The notes beneath the pieces were generated by a model, which saw only the letters and a list, made by a program, of their open reading frames with translations, was not told the origin of the DNA and made no database searches. A stretch of DNA of 64,000 nucleotides from Sphingomonas leidyi (GTDB lineage: Bacteria; Pseudomonadota; Alphaproteobacteria; Sphingomonadales; Sphingomonadaceae), in assembly GCF_011761945.1 (NCBI RefSeq), contig NZ_JAASQV010000002.1, positions 496,001 through 560,000 of the forward strand. The letters run 5' to 3'. Positions 42,663 through 52,357 of the stretch are shown one piece after another (position 1 is the stretch's first letter; each line of letters starts with the position of its first letter). Position numbers and translations under genes: made by a program.

Positions 42663-43385
42663 TTACTTGAGCAGGAAGCGCACGGTGACGGTGACGTTGA
42701 GCTCGCGCTCGCCCGCCGCCACTTCGGTCTTGTCCGCCATCGGCGCCGCGGCGGCGCGCATCATCATCACGGGCATCGGCGGATTGGGCAGCGCCCCGCC
42801 CTCCGAGATCGCCAGGATGCGGTCGACCTTGAGCCCCGCCGCCCGGGCATAGAGCTCGGCCCGTGCCCGCGCCTTCGTCACTGCGTCCACCCGCGCCTCG
42901 TCGAGCGCGCCCTCGGGCTTGTCGACCGTCAGCTCGGGACCCGAGATGTTGTTGGCGCCCTCGCGCACCAGCGTGTCGAGGATCGTGCCGCTCCTGGCCA
43001 CGTCGCGGAAGCGGACCGAGACCTGGTTCGAGGCCTGATAGCCGGTGATCACCGGCGGCTCGTTCTGCGCATAGCGATATTGCGGCGCGAGGCCGATCGT
43101 CGCGGTCTGGATGTCGCGCTCGGCGACGCCGGCCTTGCGCAGCGCGGCCAGCACCCTGGTCATCTGCGCGCTGTTCTGCTGCATCGCCTCGGCAGCGGTC
43201 GCCGCCTGGGTGACGACACCCGCCTGGATCACCGCCAGATCGGGCACCCTGGTGCTGATCCCGGTGGCGCTCACGTCGAGCACCGTGCCGTCGAGCAGCA
43301 CGGGGCGCATTTCCTGCTGCGCGGCAGCCGGCAGCGCCGCAGCCGTGAGCAGCGCGGCGGAAGTGGCAAGAACAGTCCGAATCAT
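42663..43385 (-). CDS. SIMPL domain-containing secreted protein
   Basis: 240 residues from ATG 43385, with TTGGAGCG as ribosome site. Residues 1-22 are a signal peptide ('ALPAAAQQEM'). The SIMPL (DUF541) domain has 'VLDVSATGISTRVPDLAVIQ', 'MTRVLAALRKAGVAERDIQT', 'TGYQASNQVSVRFRDVA' and 'DAVTKARARAELYARAAGLK'. These proteins are periplasmic or outer-membrane-linked and some counter oxidative stress; the mechanism is unknown. It lies between two GlsB-like genes. Confidence 0.9.
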   Translation of the reverse strand: MIRTVLATSAALLTAAALPAAAQQEMRPVLLDGTVLDVSATGISTRVPDLAVIQAGVVTQAATAAEAMQQNSAQMTRVLAALRKAGVAERDIQTATIGLAPQYRYAQNEPPVITGYQASNQVSVRFRDVARSGTILDTLVREGANNISGPELTVDKPEGALDEARVDAVTKARARAELYARAAGLKVDRILAISEGGALPNPPMPVMMMRAAAAPMADKTEVAAGERELNVTVTVRFLLK

Positions 43386-43397
43386 TCGATACGCTCC

Positions 43398-43442
43398 AAA
43401 AACGATTTGTCCCGCGCCCGGCTTGCCGCACGCGGGACAAAT
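43398..43442 (-). terminator. Intrinsic terminator between the second GlsB-like gene and SIMPL
   Basis: On the minus strand ATTTGTCCCGCG, a 14-base loop, then CGCGGGACAAAT form a perfect 12-bp stem followed by CGTTTTT. It lies 24 bases after the upstream gene stop (43466) and ends 13 bases before the SIMPL ATG, so it separates the two genes. Because it is so close to the ATG it could also limit read-through into SIMPL. Confidence 0.85.
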
Positions 43443-43465
43443 GGAAGCTGAACGGAAAAAGGCCC

Positions 43466-43726
43466 TCAGACCCGGCGGACCATCACCAGCCGGTACAGCG
43501 CCAGCAGCACCACCGAGCCGGCAGTCGCCGCGGCATAGGCCTGCCAGGTGCTGTCGCGCACGTCGAGGCCGAGCATCGGCGTCAGGTAAAAAGCCAGCAG
43601 CGCGCCGGCGATACCGATCAGGATCGTGACGATCACGCCGCCGGGGTCCTTGCCCGGCATGATCAGCTTGCCAAGCGCTCCGGCAACGAGGCCGATGAGC
43701 AGCCACCCAATAATCCCATGAGGCAT
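43466..43726 (-). CDS. GlsB/YeaQ/YmgE family membrane protein, second copy
   Basis: 86 residues from ATG 43726, next to GAGGAGGG. It has three hydrophobic helices: 'MPHGIIGWLLIGLVAGALGK', 'VIVTILIGIAGALLAFYL', and 'AATAGSVVLLALYRLVMV'. Same family as the protein at 42344 but clearly diverged, so not a recent duplicate. The frame is open further upstream without family sequence. Its upstream region has no recognisable promoter. Confidence 0.88.
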   Translation of the reverse strand: MPHGIIGWLLIGLVAGALGKLIMPGKDPGGVIVTILIGIAGALLAFYLTPMLGLDVRDSTWQAYAAATAGSVVLLALYRLVMVRRV

Positions 43727-43963
43727 TGAATCCCTCCTCGATTCGGTCCGTCTCCCCCGGACCGCGCGCGAACGTCGCGCCGTAACGCCGCCAATGCAAC
43801 CGTTTCTTGTCGGAAATGGTTCGGGAAACATTCCGGATACTTGCGAAAAAAGACCGAAACGGGCATTTGCCCGCGCCAAGCGAAACGGCTCTTGTGGCTG
43901 GTGCCTTATTCATCTAATACAGTGCGACCTCATTGGGGGCAGCGGCCATTCGGCCGGATCGGA

Positions 43964-45172
43964 ATGTCGCACATTAATTACGAGGCAGGGATGTTCGGAC
44001 GACGGGAGCGGCTGGAATATAGTGGTGAGGAAGCGCCGAAGTCGCGGCGCTGGCTGTGGATCACGCTGGCCCTGGTGGTGGTGATCGGCATCGCCGCCTA
44101 TTTCATGATGGGCAAGCAGGACGGCGCCGCCACCAAGGCGGCCGCGGGCAAGGGCGGTGCGCAACAGGCCAACCAGTCCCAGATCCCCACCGTCACCATC
44201 GCCATTCCCGGCCGCCAGTCGGTCCAGACGGTGATCAGCGGCACCGGCAGCCTCGCCGCCAAGCGCGAGATGCCGGTGGGCGTGGTCGGCGAAGGCGGCC
44301 TCGTCACGCGCGTGCTCGTCGAGCCGGGCACCTGGGTCGCCAAGGGCCAGGTCCTCGCCACCGTCGATCGCTCGGTCCAGGTGCAGACCGCCGATTCGCT
44401 CGCCGCCTCCGTGCGCGTCTCGGAAGCCGATGCCAAGCTTGCCCAGGCGAACCTCGATCGCGCGAAGGGCCTCGTCTCGAACGGCTTCGTCTCCAAGGCC
44501 GATATCGACCGGCTGACCGCCGCGCGCGACCAGGCCTCCGCCCGCGTCCGCGTCTCCCGCGCCCAGCTCGCCGAGACCCAGGCGCGCAATCACCGGCTCG
44601 ACATCCGCGCGCCGGAAGCCGGCCTGGTGCTCACGCGCCAGGTCGAGCCGGGCCAGATCGTCAGCGGCGGCTCGGGCGTGCTCTTCCGCATGGCGATGGG
44701 CGGCCAGATGGAGCTGCGCGCGCAGCTTGCCGAGGCGGATCTCCTGCGCACCCATGTCGGCTCGACCGCGCAGGTCACGCCGACCGGCAGCACCCAGGTG
44801 TTCAGCGGCACGGTGTGGCAGGTCTCGCCGGTGATCGATCCGAGCACCCGCCAGGGCATCGCCCGCATCCAGCTCAGCTATGATCCGGCGCTCCGCCCGG
44901 GCGGATTCGCCAGCACGCAGATCATCACCGGCGCGAAGGATGCGGTGATCCTGCCCCAGTCCGCGATCCAGACCGACGCGCAGGGCAATTACGTCTATAC
45001 GCTCGATGCCAAGGATCAGGCCGTCCGCACGCCGGTCGTCACCGGCGAGGTGACCGATGCGGGCGTCTCGATCGCCCAAGGCCTGGCCGGCAGCGAGCGC
45101 GTGGTGCTCACGGCGGGCGCGTTCCTGAATCCGGGGCAGAAGGTCATCCCCCAGCTCCTCAAGAAGCAGTAA
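43964..45172 (+). CDS. RND efflux transporter periplasmic adaptor subunit
   Basis: 402 residues from ATG 43964; ATG 43991, after GAGGCAGGG, is a close alternative. A short cytoplasmic tail precedes one membrane anchor ('WLWITLALVVVIGIAAYFMM'). Then follow the lipoyl/barrel-sandwich halves ('GVVGEGGLVTRVLVEPGTWV' and 'LDIRAPEAGLVLTRQVEPGQ'), an alpha hairpin between them (about 140-195), and beta-barrel and membrane-proximal domains. It bridges the inner-membrane pump to an outer-membrane channel, which is not encoded here. The pump gene starts 12 bases later. Confidence 0.93.
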   Translation: MSHINYEAGMFGRRERLEYSGEEAPKSRRWLWITLALVVVIGIAAYFMMGKQDGAATKAAAGKGGAQQANQSQIPTVTIAIPGRQSVQTVISGTGSLAAKREMPVGVVGEGGLVTRVLVEPGTWVAKGQVLATVDRSVQVQTADSLAASVRVSEADAKLAQANLDRAKGLVSNGFVSKADIDRLTAARDQASARVRVSRAQLAETQARNHRLDIRAPEAGLVLTRQVEPGQIVSGGSGVLFRMAMGGQMELRAQLAEADLLRTHVGSTAQVTPTGSTQVFSGTVWQVSPVIDPSTRQGIARIQLSYDPALRPGGFASTQIITGAKDAVILPQSAIQTDAQGNYVYTLDAKDQAVRTPVVTGEVTDAGVSIAQGLAGSERVVLTAGAFLNPGQKVIPQLLKKQ

Positions 45173-45184
45173 GGGACGTAGGTC

Positions 45185-48100
45185 ATGAGCTTCCGGAACA
45201 TCTCCGCCTGGGCGATCCGGAACCCGGTTCCGCCGATCGTCCTCTTCCTGTTCCTCACGGTGGCTGGCCTCGTCAGCTTCAACCGGATGGACGTGAACAA
45301 CAATCCGGACATCGACTTCCCGATCGTCTGGATCTCGATCAGCCAGCCGGGCGCCGCGCCGAGCGAGCTCGAGACGCAGATCACCCAGCAGGTGGAAAGC
45401 GCCGTGCGCAGCCTGCAGGGCATCGACGAGATCAACTCGACGGTGACCGAGGGCAATTCGCAGACCGTCGTGCAGCTGGCGATCGGCACGCCGATCGATC
45501 GCGCGGTGGAGGATGTGCGCAGCGCGATCCAGCAGGTTCGCGGCAACTTGCCCGACGGCATCCTGGAGCCGCAGATCGGCCGCGTCGATTCGGCCAGCGA
45601 CAACGACATCGCCAGCTTCACTGCGATCGCGCCCGACATGACGGTCGAGCAGCTGAGCTGGTACATCGACAATACGGTCGCCAAGAGCCTGCTCTCGATC
45701 GAGGGCATGTCGGCGGTGAACCGCAATGGCGGCGTCAACCGCGAGATCCGCGTCCAGCTCGATCCGGCCAGGCTCCAGTCCTATGGCCTCACCGCCAGCC
45801 AGGTGAACCAGCAGCTGCGCCAGGTGAACATGAACGCGGCGGGCGGGCGCGCCGAGATTTCCGGCTATGAGCAGTCGGTCCGCGTGCTCGGCAACGCCAA
45901 GGACGCCTATTCGCTGGGTCAGACCCAGATCGCGCTCGGCGGCGGCCGCACCGTACGCCTCGCCGACATCGCCAGCGTGACCGACAGCTATGCCGAGCTG
46001 CGCAGCGCGGCCCGGTTCAACGGCCATGCCGTGATCTCGTTCGACATCCAGCGCGCCAAGGGCGCCTCGGACGTGACGATCTATCACGAGGCCCAGAAGA
46101 AGCTGAAGCAGCTCGAGAAGAACAACGACAAGGTTCATTTCGAGCTGCTGGCCAATTGGAGCAAATACGCCGAGCAGCAATATGATTCGGCGATGGAAGC
46201 GATGATCGAGGGCGCCGTGCTCGCCGTCATCGTGGTGCTGATCTTCCTGCGCGACTGGCGCGCCACCGTCATCTCGGCGCTCGCCATCCCGCTCTCGTCG
46301 ATCCCGGCCTTCTGGTTCATGGACCTGCTGGGCTTCACGCTGAACCAGATGACCCTGCTGGCGCTTTCGCTGGTGGCGGGCGTGCTGGTCGACGACGCGA
46401 TCGTGGAGATCGAGAACATCGTCCGGCACATGCGCATGGGCAAATCGGCCTATCAGGCATCGATCGACGCGGCCGACGAGATCGGCATCGCGGTGCTCGC
46501 CACCACCATGTCGATCGTCGCGGTGTTCCTCCCCGTCGGCCTGATGCCGGGCATCTCGGGCCAGTTCTTCAAGAATTTCGGCCTCACGGTCGTCGCCTCG
46601 GTGCTGATGAGCCTTGCCGTGGCACGCCTCGTAACGCCGATGATCGCCGCCTATTTCCTCAAGGCCAAGGGCCATGCGTCGCACGGCGAAGGCCTGATCA
46701 TGGATGCCTATGTGAAGCTGCTGCGCTGGACGCTGCGGCATCGCTGGTCGGCGATCCTCGGCTTCTTCCTGTCGCTGGTCATGACCGTGGCCTTCTTCTT
46801 CATCCTGCCGATGACCTTCCAGCCGACGCAGGACGAGGACCAGGTGAGCGTCAATGTCGAGATGGTGCCGGGCACCACGCTGGAGCAGACCGATCGCGTC
46901 GTCCGCCAGGTCGCCGAACGGCTGCGCACCGAGCCGAACGTGGAGAATCTCTACGAGCGCGCCGGTGTCGGCAACGGCCGCGTGCTGGTCATCTTCAAGG
47001 AGAAGCGCACCGAGACAAGCGACCAGTTCACGCGCCGCCTCGCGCCCGACCTGCTCAAGATCCCCGATGCGCGAGTGGGCTTCCGCGCCCAGGGCGGCTG
47101 GGGATCGAGCGGCCGCGCGCTGACCATCACGCTGGGCGGCGAGGATCCCGCGCTGCTCACCAAGACCGCGCTCACGCTGGTCGCGCAGATGTCGAAGATG
47201 CCCGAACTCGTGGCGCCGCGCATCGCGGGCGACCTCAACCGGCCGGAAATCGTGATCAAGCCGCGGCTCGACCTGGCGGCGAATCTCGGCGTCACCACGG
47301 CGGCGCTCTCGAGCGCGATCCGCATCGCGACGCTGGGCGACATCGACCAGAACAGCGCGAAATTCTCGCTGACGGATCGCCAGATCCCGATCCGGGTGGC
47401 GCTGCAGGAAAATGCCCGCGCCAAGCTCGACACGATCAAGAACCTGCCGGTGCAGACGCAGAATGGCGGTTCGGTCCAGCTCGGCACGGTGGCCGACATC
47501 GCCTTCGGCACCGGCCCGACCAAGATCGAGCGGCTGAACCTGCAGCGGCGTGTCGTCGTCGGCGCCGACCTGGCGACCGATCCCAAGACGGGCAAGGCCG
47601 TGGTCTCGGGCGTCGCGCAGCAGAAGATCCACGAACTGCCGATCATGAAGAACCTGCCGATCGGCGTGGCGGAGATGACCGTGGGCCAGGCCAAGTGGCA
47701 GGGCGAGATGGTGAAGAACTTCGTCATCGCGCTGATGTCGGGCGTGTTCCTGGTCTTCGCGGTGCTGGTGCTGCTCTATCGCCGCTTCATGTCGCCGCTG
47801 GTGAACATGGGCTCGCTGCTCAATGCGCCGCTGGGCGGGCTGATCGCGCTGTGGATCGCCGGCCAGCCGATCTCGATGCCGGTGCTGATCGGCGCGCTGA
47901 TGCTGTTCGGCATCGTCGCCAAGAACTCGATCCTGCTCGTCGACTTCGCGCTGGAGGAGATGGCCAAGGGCGTCGACAAGTTCACCGCGATCGTCGACGC
48001 CGGGCACAAGCGTGCCCAACCGATCGTGATGACCACGGTGGCGATGGTCGCCGGCATGATCCCGACTGCGATCTCCCTCAGCGGCGACAGCTCGTGGCGC

Positions 48101-48340
48101 GCGCCGATGGGCATCACCGTGATCGGCGGCCTGATCCTGTCGACGGTGCTCACGCTGGTGATGGTGCCCGCGCTGTTCAGCCTCGCGGTCGGGCTCGAGC
48201 AATGGCTCGGACCGCGGCTGTCGCGCCGCCTGCTCACCTTCAAGCCGGGCGACGATGGCAGCCGCGTCATCGGCCATGGCCATGGCGGCGGGACGATCGA
48301 ACACAAGCCGGGGGACGATTCGCCGCAGCCCGCGGAGTGA
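45185..48340 (+). CDS. RND efflux transporter permease subunit
   Basis: 1051 residues, full length for an HAE1/AcrB-like pump. Twelve membrane helices: the first at about 14-32, groups near 340-500, and again near 865-1010. The proton-relay Asp pair is Asp403-Asp404 in '[16 protein letters not shown]'. Two large porter loops follow helices I and VII. It exports hydrophobic compounds with the upstream adaptor. The tail is His/Gly-rich ('[16 protein letters not shown]'), unusual but not part of the fold. Substrate unknown; no TetR or outer-membrane gene is adjacent. Confidence 0.95.
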   Translation: MSFRNISAWAIRNPVPPIVLFLFLTVAGLVSFNRMDVNNNPDIDFPIVWISISQPGAAPSELETQITQQVESAVRSLQGIDEINSTVTEGNSQTVVQLAIGTPIDRAVEDVRSAIQQVRGNLPDGILEPQIGRVDSASDNDIASFTAIAPDMTVEQLSWYIDNTVAKSLLSIEGMSAVNRNGGVNREIRVQLDPARLQSYGLTASQVNQQLRQVNMNAAGGRAEISGYEQSVRVLGNAKDAYSLGQTQIALGGGRTVRLADIASVTDSYAELRSAARFNGHAVISFDIQRAKGASDVTIYHEAQKKLKQLEKNNDKVHFELLANWSKYAEQQYDSAMEAMIEGAVLAVIVVLIFLRDWRATVISALAIPLSSIPAFWFMDLLGFTLNQMTLLALSLVAGVLVDDAIVEIENIVRHMRMGKSAYQASIDAADEIGIAVLATTMSIVAVFLPVGLMPGISGQFFKNFGLTVVASVLMSLAVARLVTPMIAAYFLKAKGHASHGEGLIMDAYVKLLRWTLRHRWSAILGFFLSLVMTVAFFFILPMTFQPTQDEDQVSVNVEMVPGTTLEQTDRVVRQVAERLRTEPNVENLYERAGVGNGRVLVIFKEKRTETSDQFTRRLAPDLLKIPDARVGFRAQGGWGSSGRALTITLGGEDPALLTKTALTLVAQMSKMPELVAPRIAGDLNRPEIVIKPRLDLAANLGVTTAALSSAIRIATLGDIDQNSAKFSLTDRQIPIRVALQENARAKLDTIKNLPVQTQNGGSVQLGTVADIAFGTGPTKIERLNLQRRVVVGADLATDPKTGKAVVSGVAQQKIHELPIMKNLPIGVAEMTVGQAKWQGEMVKNFVIALMSGVFLVFAVLVLLYRRFMSPLVNMGSLLNAPLGGLIALWIAGQPISMPVLIGALMLFGIVAKNSILLVDFALEEMAKGVDKFTAIVDAGHKRAQPIVMTTVAMVAGMIPTAISLSGDSSWRAPMGITVIGGLILSTVLTLVMVPALFSLAVGLEQWLGPRLSRRLLTFKPGDDGSRVIGHGHGGGTIEHKPGDDSPQPAE

Positions 48341-48371
48341 ACTTGATCCCGTCTGATGTATTGGGGAGTGC

Positions 48372-49634
48372 GTGACCATGTTGCGCGCTCCCCTTTCGTC
48401 TGAGCCTGCCCCTGCCGGCCTTCGCCGGATGCGGCTGGTCGCGACCGGCCTGCTGGTGGCGATGGCCGTCCTCTTCCTGCTCACGCGCGCCTTCGATCAT
48501 CTCCATCCGGCGATCGGCTATGTCCGCGCCTTTGCCGAGGCGGCGATGGTCGGCGGACTGGCCGACTGGTTCGCAGTGACGGCGCTGTTCCGCCACCCGC
48601 TCCGCCTGCCGATTCCCCACACCGCGATCATTCCGCGCAACAAGGACCGGATCGCAAGCACCCTCGCCCAGTTCCTGCGCGACAATTTCCTCACGCCCAA
48701 GGTGGTGGCCCGGCGGATGCAGCGGCTCGACGTGGCGGGCGCGGCCGGGCGCTGGCTCGCCAATCCGGTGCACGCCGATGGCCGGATCGGGCGCAGCGCC
48801 GGGCGCCTGGCCGCCGATTTCCTCGAATCGCTCGACCAGGAGCGGCTGGGCGGCATGGCCAAGGGCGCGATCGCCGCCCGGCTGCGCGCCATCGACGTGG
48901 CGCCCCTGTTCGGCCAGGCGCTGGGCGCCGCCATCGCCAATGGCCGGCATTTGCCGCTGCTCGACGGCATGATCCGCTGGGCGGCCAAGGTGCTCGACGC
49001 CAACGAGCACATGATCCGCGAGATGGTCCATAGCCGCGCCGGCGCGGTCATGCGCTGGACCGGGCTCGACGAGACGCTGGCCAACAAGATCATCGAGGGG
49101 CTCGACAAGCTGCTCGGCGAAATGGCCGAGGATCCGGGCCATCCGCTCCGCGCCAAGGCCGAGGAAGGGCTGGAGCGGCTCGCACATGACCTGCAGCACA
49201 AGCCCGAGCTGCGCGACAAGGTGGAGGCGTTCAAGCTCGAGATGCTCGAGAACCAGGCCTTCCAGCGCTGGATCGACGGGCTGTGGGAGACGAGCCGCGC
49301 CGCGCTGCTCCGCCTCGCCCGCGATCCCGGCAAGGCGCTTGGCGGCCGGATGGGCGAGACGCTGCGCCAGTTCGGCGTCACGCTGCAGCAGGACCGCAAG
49401 CTCGCCGAGACGATCAACCGCTTCGCCCGGCGCAGCGCGGTCGGCGCGGCGGCCGACTATGGCGACGGCATCGTCCGCCTCGTTTCCGACACGATCAAGG
49501 GCTGGGACGCGCGGACGATCACCGGCCGGCTGGAGAATGCCGTCGGCCGCGACCTCCAATATATCCGGATCAACGGCACCCTGGTGGGCGGCCTGGTCGG
49601 CGTCCTCATCCACACGATCGACGCGCTTCTATGA
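48372..49634 (+). CDS. DUF445 domain membrane protein
   Basis: 420 residues from GTG 48372 (ATG 48378 also possible). An N-terminal helix ('LVATGLLVAMAVLFLLT') is followed by the family block 'VGGLADWFAVTALFRHPLRL' with 'IPHTAIIPRNKDRIA'. A long helical, charged middle resembles coiled coil (about 100-380), and a C-terminal helix ends 'GTLVGGLVGVLIHTIDALL'. The family resembles YjiN; its function is unknown. It begins 31 bases after the pump gene and may be cotranscribed. Confidence 0.88.
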   Translation: MTMLRAPLSSEPAPAGLRRMRLVATGLLVAMAVLFLLTRAFDHLHPAIGYVRAFAEAAMVGGLADWFAVTALFRHPLRLPIPHTAIIPRNKDRIASTLAQFLRDNFLTPKVVARRMQRLDVAGAAGRWLANPVHADGRIGRSAGRLAADFLESLDQERLGGMAKGAIAARLRAIDVAPLFGQALGAAIANGRHLPLLDGMIRWAAKVLDANEHMIREMVHSRAGAVMRWTGLDETLANKIIEGLDKLLGEMAEDPGHPLRAKAEEGLERLAHDLQHKPELRDKVEAFKLEMLENQAFQRWIDGLWETSRAALLRLARDPGKALGGRMGETLRQFGVTLQQDRKLAETINRFARRSAVGAAADYGDGIVRLVSDTIKGWDARTITGRLENAVGRDLQYIRINGTLVGGLVGVLIHTIDALL

Positions 49635-49693
49635 GTGCCGCGCCCTTGCCCGGCATGCCCCGAACCCGGTCCGGCCGGAGCCCGGCTGCGGGA

Positions 49694-50365
49694 CTATCGC
49701 CAGTCGAGCAGCGGCCAGCCCCTTTCCGCGGCGAGCCTGCGCAGCGGCCCATGCGCGTTGACGGCGAACCCCTCATCCGCCCAGCCGAGCAGGGGGGCAT
49801 CCGAGACATGGTCCGAATAGGCGCGGACATGCGCGCCGCCCCGCGCGATTCCCTGTGCCGCCATCCAGCCCTCGATCCGGCGGAGCTTTGCGGGCCCGTA
49901 ACAGTTATCCCCTTCGATCAGGGAGAGAATCCGGCCTTGCCCATCGCGCTTCGCCTCGGTTGCGATCACGTCGTCAAAGCCCAGCAGGCGCCCGATCGCC
50001 GCGGCATAATAGCCGTGCGAGGCCGTCGCCATGACGAGGCGATAGCCCGCCGCACGATCCGCCGCGATCTGGGCACGTGCGCCCTGCAACACGCCATGCA
50101 CCGCCTCGTGCGCCGCGAACGCCTGCGCCACCCGGGCCATTTCGTCGGCGGACAATGCGCCGCCGAGCAACAGCCGCTGCGAGAATTGCTTGAGGCCGGC
50201 GCGATCGATCAGCTTGAGCAGATAGCCGATCCCGGCCACCCCCACCGCCGGGAACAGCGCCAGCCGCCAGGGTGCGCGGGACCGGGCCGCCATGGCCAGG
50301 AAGCGCGTCCAGGTCGGCGCCGCGGTGATGGTCTTGTCCATGTCGTAGATTGCGAGAAACTGCAT
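49694..50365 (-). CDS. HAD family hydrolase (HAD-IB, SerB-like)
   Basis: 223 residues from ATG 50365. The nucleophile motif 'AIYDMDKTIT' has Asp8 and Asp10; motif II Thr/Ser is in 'LVMATASHGYYA'; motif III/IV is in 'SDHVSDAPLLGWADEG'. The cap is helical with one hydrophobic stretch. It is likely a phosphatase of a phospholipid head group or small phosphate ester. It diverges from the Mla operon by 61 bases, which is suggestive of a lipid role but no proof. Confidence 0.88.
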   Translation of the reverse strand: MQFLAIYDMDKTITAAPTWTRFLAMAARSRAPWRLALFPAVGVAGIGYLLKLIDRAGLKQFSQRLLLGGALSADEMARVAQAFAAHEAVHGVLQGARAQIAADRAAGYRLVMATASHGYYAAAIGRLLGFDDVIATEAKRDGQGRILSLIEGDNCYGPAKLRRIEGWMAAQGIARGGAHVRAYSDHVSDAPLLGWADEGFAVNAHGPLRRLAAERGWPLLDWR

Positions 50366-50426
50366 TGAAGCATCTACGAGCGGCAACGCTTGCCGATCCA
50401 GTCCGAATCGCGGAAAGGTGCCGGCG

Positions 50427-51539
50427 ATGAGCGTCCTGGCCGACTTCGAACGGGTTGATTCCGACAGCGGCGGGGCGGTGCTCCGCTTCACCGGCAATTT
50501 GTCGCTCGCCAGCCTGGGCGACCTTCCCGACCGGCTCGACCGCGTCGACGGCCAGGTCGCGCGGATCGACCTGTCCCAGGTCGCGCGGATCGACACGGTC
50601 GGCGCCTGGGTCATCCATCGCTTCGCACGCGACAGGGAAGCGGCGGTCGAGGGCCTCCAGCCGGCCAGCCGGCATCTGTTCGACCAGGTCGTCGCCGCCG
50701 AGCATCCAATCGAGCTGCCGCCCAAGCCGGAGAGTCCCTTCGTCCATCTGCTCGCCGAGATCGGCGACGCGGTGTTCACCGCGATGCATACGCTCTACGG
50801 CCTGCTCGGCTTCATGGGCGCCACCGTGATCGCCTTCTGGAACGTCGCGACGCACCCGCGCCGCTTCCGCTTCCATGCGACGGTCCATCGCTTCGAAGTG
50901 GTCGGCGTCTCGGCGCTCGGCATCATCGGGCTGATGAGCTTCCTGATCGGCGTGGTGATCGCGCAGCAGGGCGCGGTGCAGCTCCGCCAGTTCGGCGCCG
51001 AGGTCTATACGATCAACCTGGTCGGCCGCATCACCTTGCGCGAGCTGGGCGTGCTGATGACCGCGATCATGGTCGCCGGGCGCTCGGGCTCGGCCTTCGC
51101 CGCCCAGATCGGCACGATGAAGCTGACCGAGGAGATCGACGCGATGCGTACGATCGGCGTCTCGCCCATGGAGGCGCTGGTGGTACCGCGCACGATCGCG
51201 GTGGTGACGATGCTGCCGCTGCTCGGCTTCTATTCGGCATTGATCGGAATCATCGGCGGCGGATTGCTCTGCTGGGTGCAGCTCGGCATTCCGCCGATCA
51301 CCTTCGTCCAGCGCATCCGCGAAGTCGTGCCGCTCGACGATCTGTGGGTCGGGCTGATCAAGGCGCCGGTGTTCGGCGCGATCATCGCCATCGCCGGCTG
51401 CTTCCAGGGGATGCAGGTGGAGGGCGATGCCGAGCAGGTCGGCCGGCGCACCACCACCGCAGTGGTCCAGGCGATCTTCCTGGTCATCGTGCTCGACGCC
51501 TTCTTCGCCGTGTTCTTCAGCCAGATCGGGTGGATATGA
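50427..51539 (+). CDS. mlaE: MlaE-type ABC transporter permease with N-terminal STAS domain
   Basis: 370 residues from ATG 50427 after GGAAAGG; GTG 50418 is an alternative. Residues 1-95 form a STAS-like domain ('LSLASLGDLPDRLDRVDGQV', 'IDLSQVARIDTVGAWVIHRF'), the role of the separate MlaB in E. coli. The permease (about 115-370) has 'VVIAQQGAVQLRQFGAEVY', 'LTAIMVAGRSGSAFAAQIG' type sequence and 'EEIDAMRTIGVSPMEALVVP'. It moves phospholipids between membranes. The ATPase gene overlaps by 4 bases. Confidence 0.93.
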   Translation: MSVLADFERVDSDSGGAVLRFTGNLSLASLGDLPDRLDRVDGQVARIDLSQVARIDTVGAWVIHRFARDREAAVEGLQPASRHLFDQVVAAEHPIELPPKPESPFVHLLAEIGDAVFTAMHTLYGLLGFMGATVIAFWNVATHPRRFRFHATVHRFEVVGVSALGIIGLMSFLIGVVIAQQGAVQLRQFGAEVYTINLVGRITLRELGVLMTAIMVAGRSGSAFAAQIGTMKLTEEIDAMRTIGVSPMEALVVPRTIAVVTMLPLLGFYSALIGIIGGGLLCWVQLGIPPITFVQRIREVVPLDDLWVGLIKAPVFGAIIAIAGCFQGMQVEGDAEQVGRRTTTAVVQAIFLVIVLDAFFAVFFSQIGWI

Positions 51540-52357
51540 GCGCCCCCGCCCCTTCCGCCTCGCGGGACGACATCGTCATCCGTGTCCGCAACCTGAAGAC
51601 CGGATTCGGCGATCAGATCGTCCATGACGGGCTCGATCTCGACGTGCGGCGCGGCGAGATCCTGGGCGTGGTCGGCGGCTCGGGCACCGGCAAATCGGTG
51701 CTGATGCGCTCGATCATCGGGTTGCAGACGCCGATCGAGGGCGAGATCGAAGTGTTCGGCGAGAATACCATCGGCCGCGAGGAGACCGAGGCGACCGCGA
51801 TCCGCCGGCGCTGGGGCATCCTGTTCCAGGGCGGCGCGCTGTTCTCCACCCTCACCGTGTCGGAGAATGTCCAGGTCCCGCTCAAGGAATATTACCCGCA
51901 GCTCGACCAGGCGCTGCTCGAGGAGATCGGCGCCTACAAGGTAGTGATGACCGGCCTGCCGCCCGAAGCCGCGCCCAAATATCCCGCCGAGCTTTCGGGC
52001 GGCATGAAGAAGCGTGCCGGCCTGGCCCGCGCGCTCGCGCTCGATCCCGAGCTGTTGTTCCTCGACGAACCCACCGCCGGACTCGACCCGATCGGCGCCG
52101 CGGCGTTCGACGAGCTCACCGCCTCGCTCCAGAAGACGCTGGGGCTCACCGTGTTCCTGATCACGCACGATCTCGACACGCTCTACGCCATCTGCGACCG
52201 GGTCGCGGTGCTGGCGGACAGGAAAGTGATCGCAGTCGGGACGATTCCCGAACTGCTCGCCTTGGATCACCCATGGATCCAGGAATATTTCAACGGACCG
52301 CGCGGGCGCGCGGCAGTCGCCGGCAGCAAGGCGCATCGGGCTGAGGACAGGGGCTGA
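51536..52357 (+). CDS. mlaF: MlaF-type ABC transporter ATP-binding protein
   Basis: 273 residues from the ATG inside the mlaE stop (ATGA). Walker A is 'GVVGGSGTGKSVLMRSIIG', the signature 'ELSGGMKKRAGLARALA', Walker B 'LLFLDEPTAGLDPI', and the switch His lies in 'LITHDLDTLYAI'. It powers the lipid transporter. The mlaD gene begins on its last base (TGATG). Confidence 0.95.
   Translation: MSAPAPSASRDDIVIRVRNLKTGFGDQIVHDGLDLDVRRGEILGVVGGSGTGKSVLMRSIIGLQTPIEGEIEVFGENTIGREETEATAIRRRWGILFQGGALFSTLTVSENVQVPLKEYYPQLDQALLEEIGAYKVVMTGLPPEAAPKYPAELSGGMKKRAGLARALALDPELLFLDEPTAGLDPIGAAAFDELTASLQKTLGLTVFLITHDLDTLYAICDRVAVLADRKVIAVGTIPELLALDHPWIQEYFNGPRGRAAVAGSKAHRAEDRG

Noticed and set aside
43910..48484. 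A 1,524-codon open frame on the minus strand opposite the RND adaptor and pump genes
   Set aside because: It is the antisense shadow of GC-rich coding sequence; its translation is His/Asp/Arg-rich with no domain, and the plus strand holds complete, recognisable genes.
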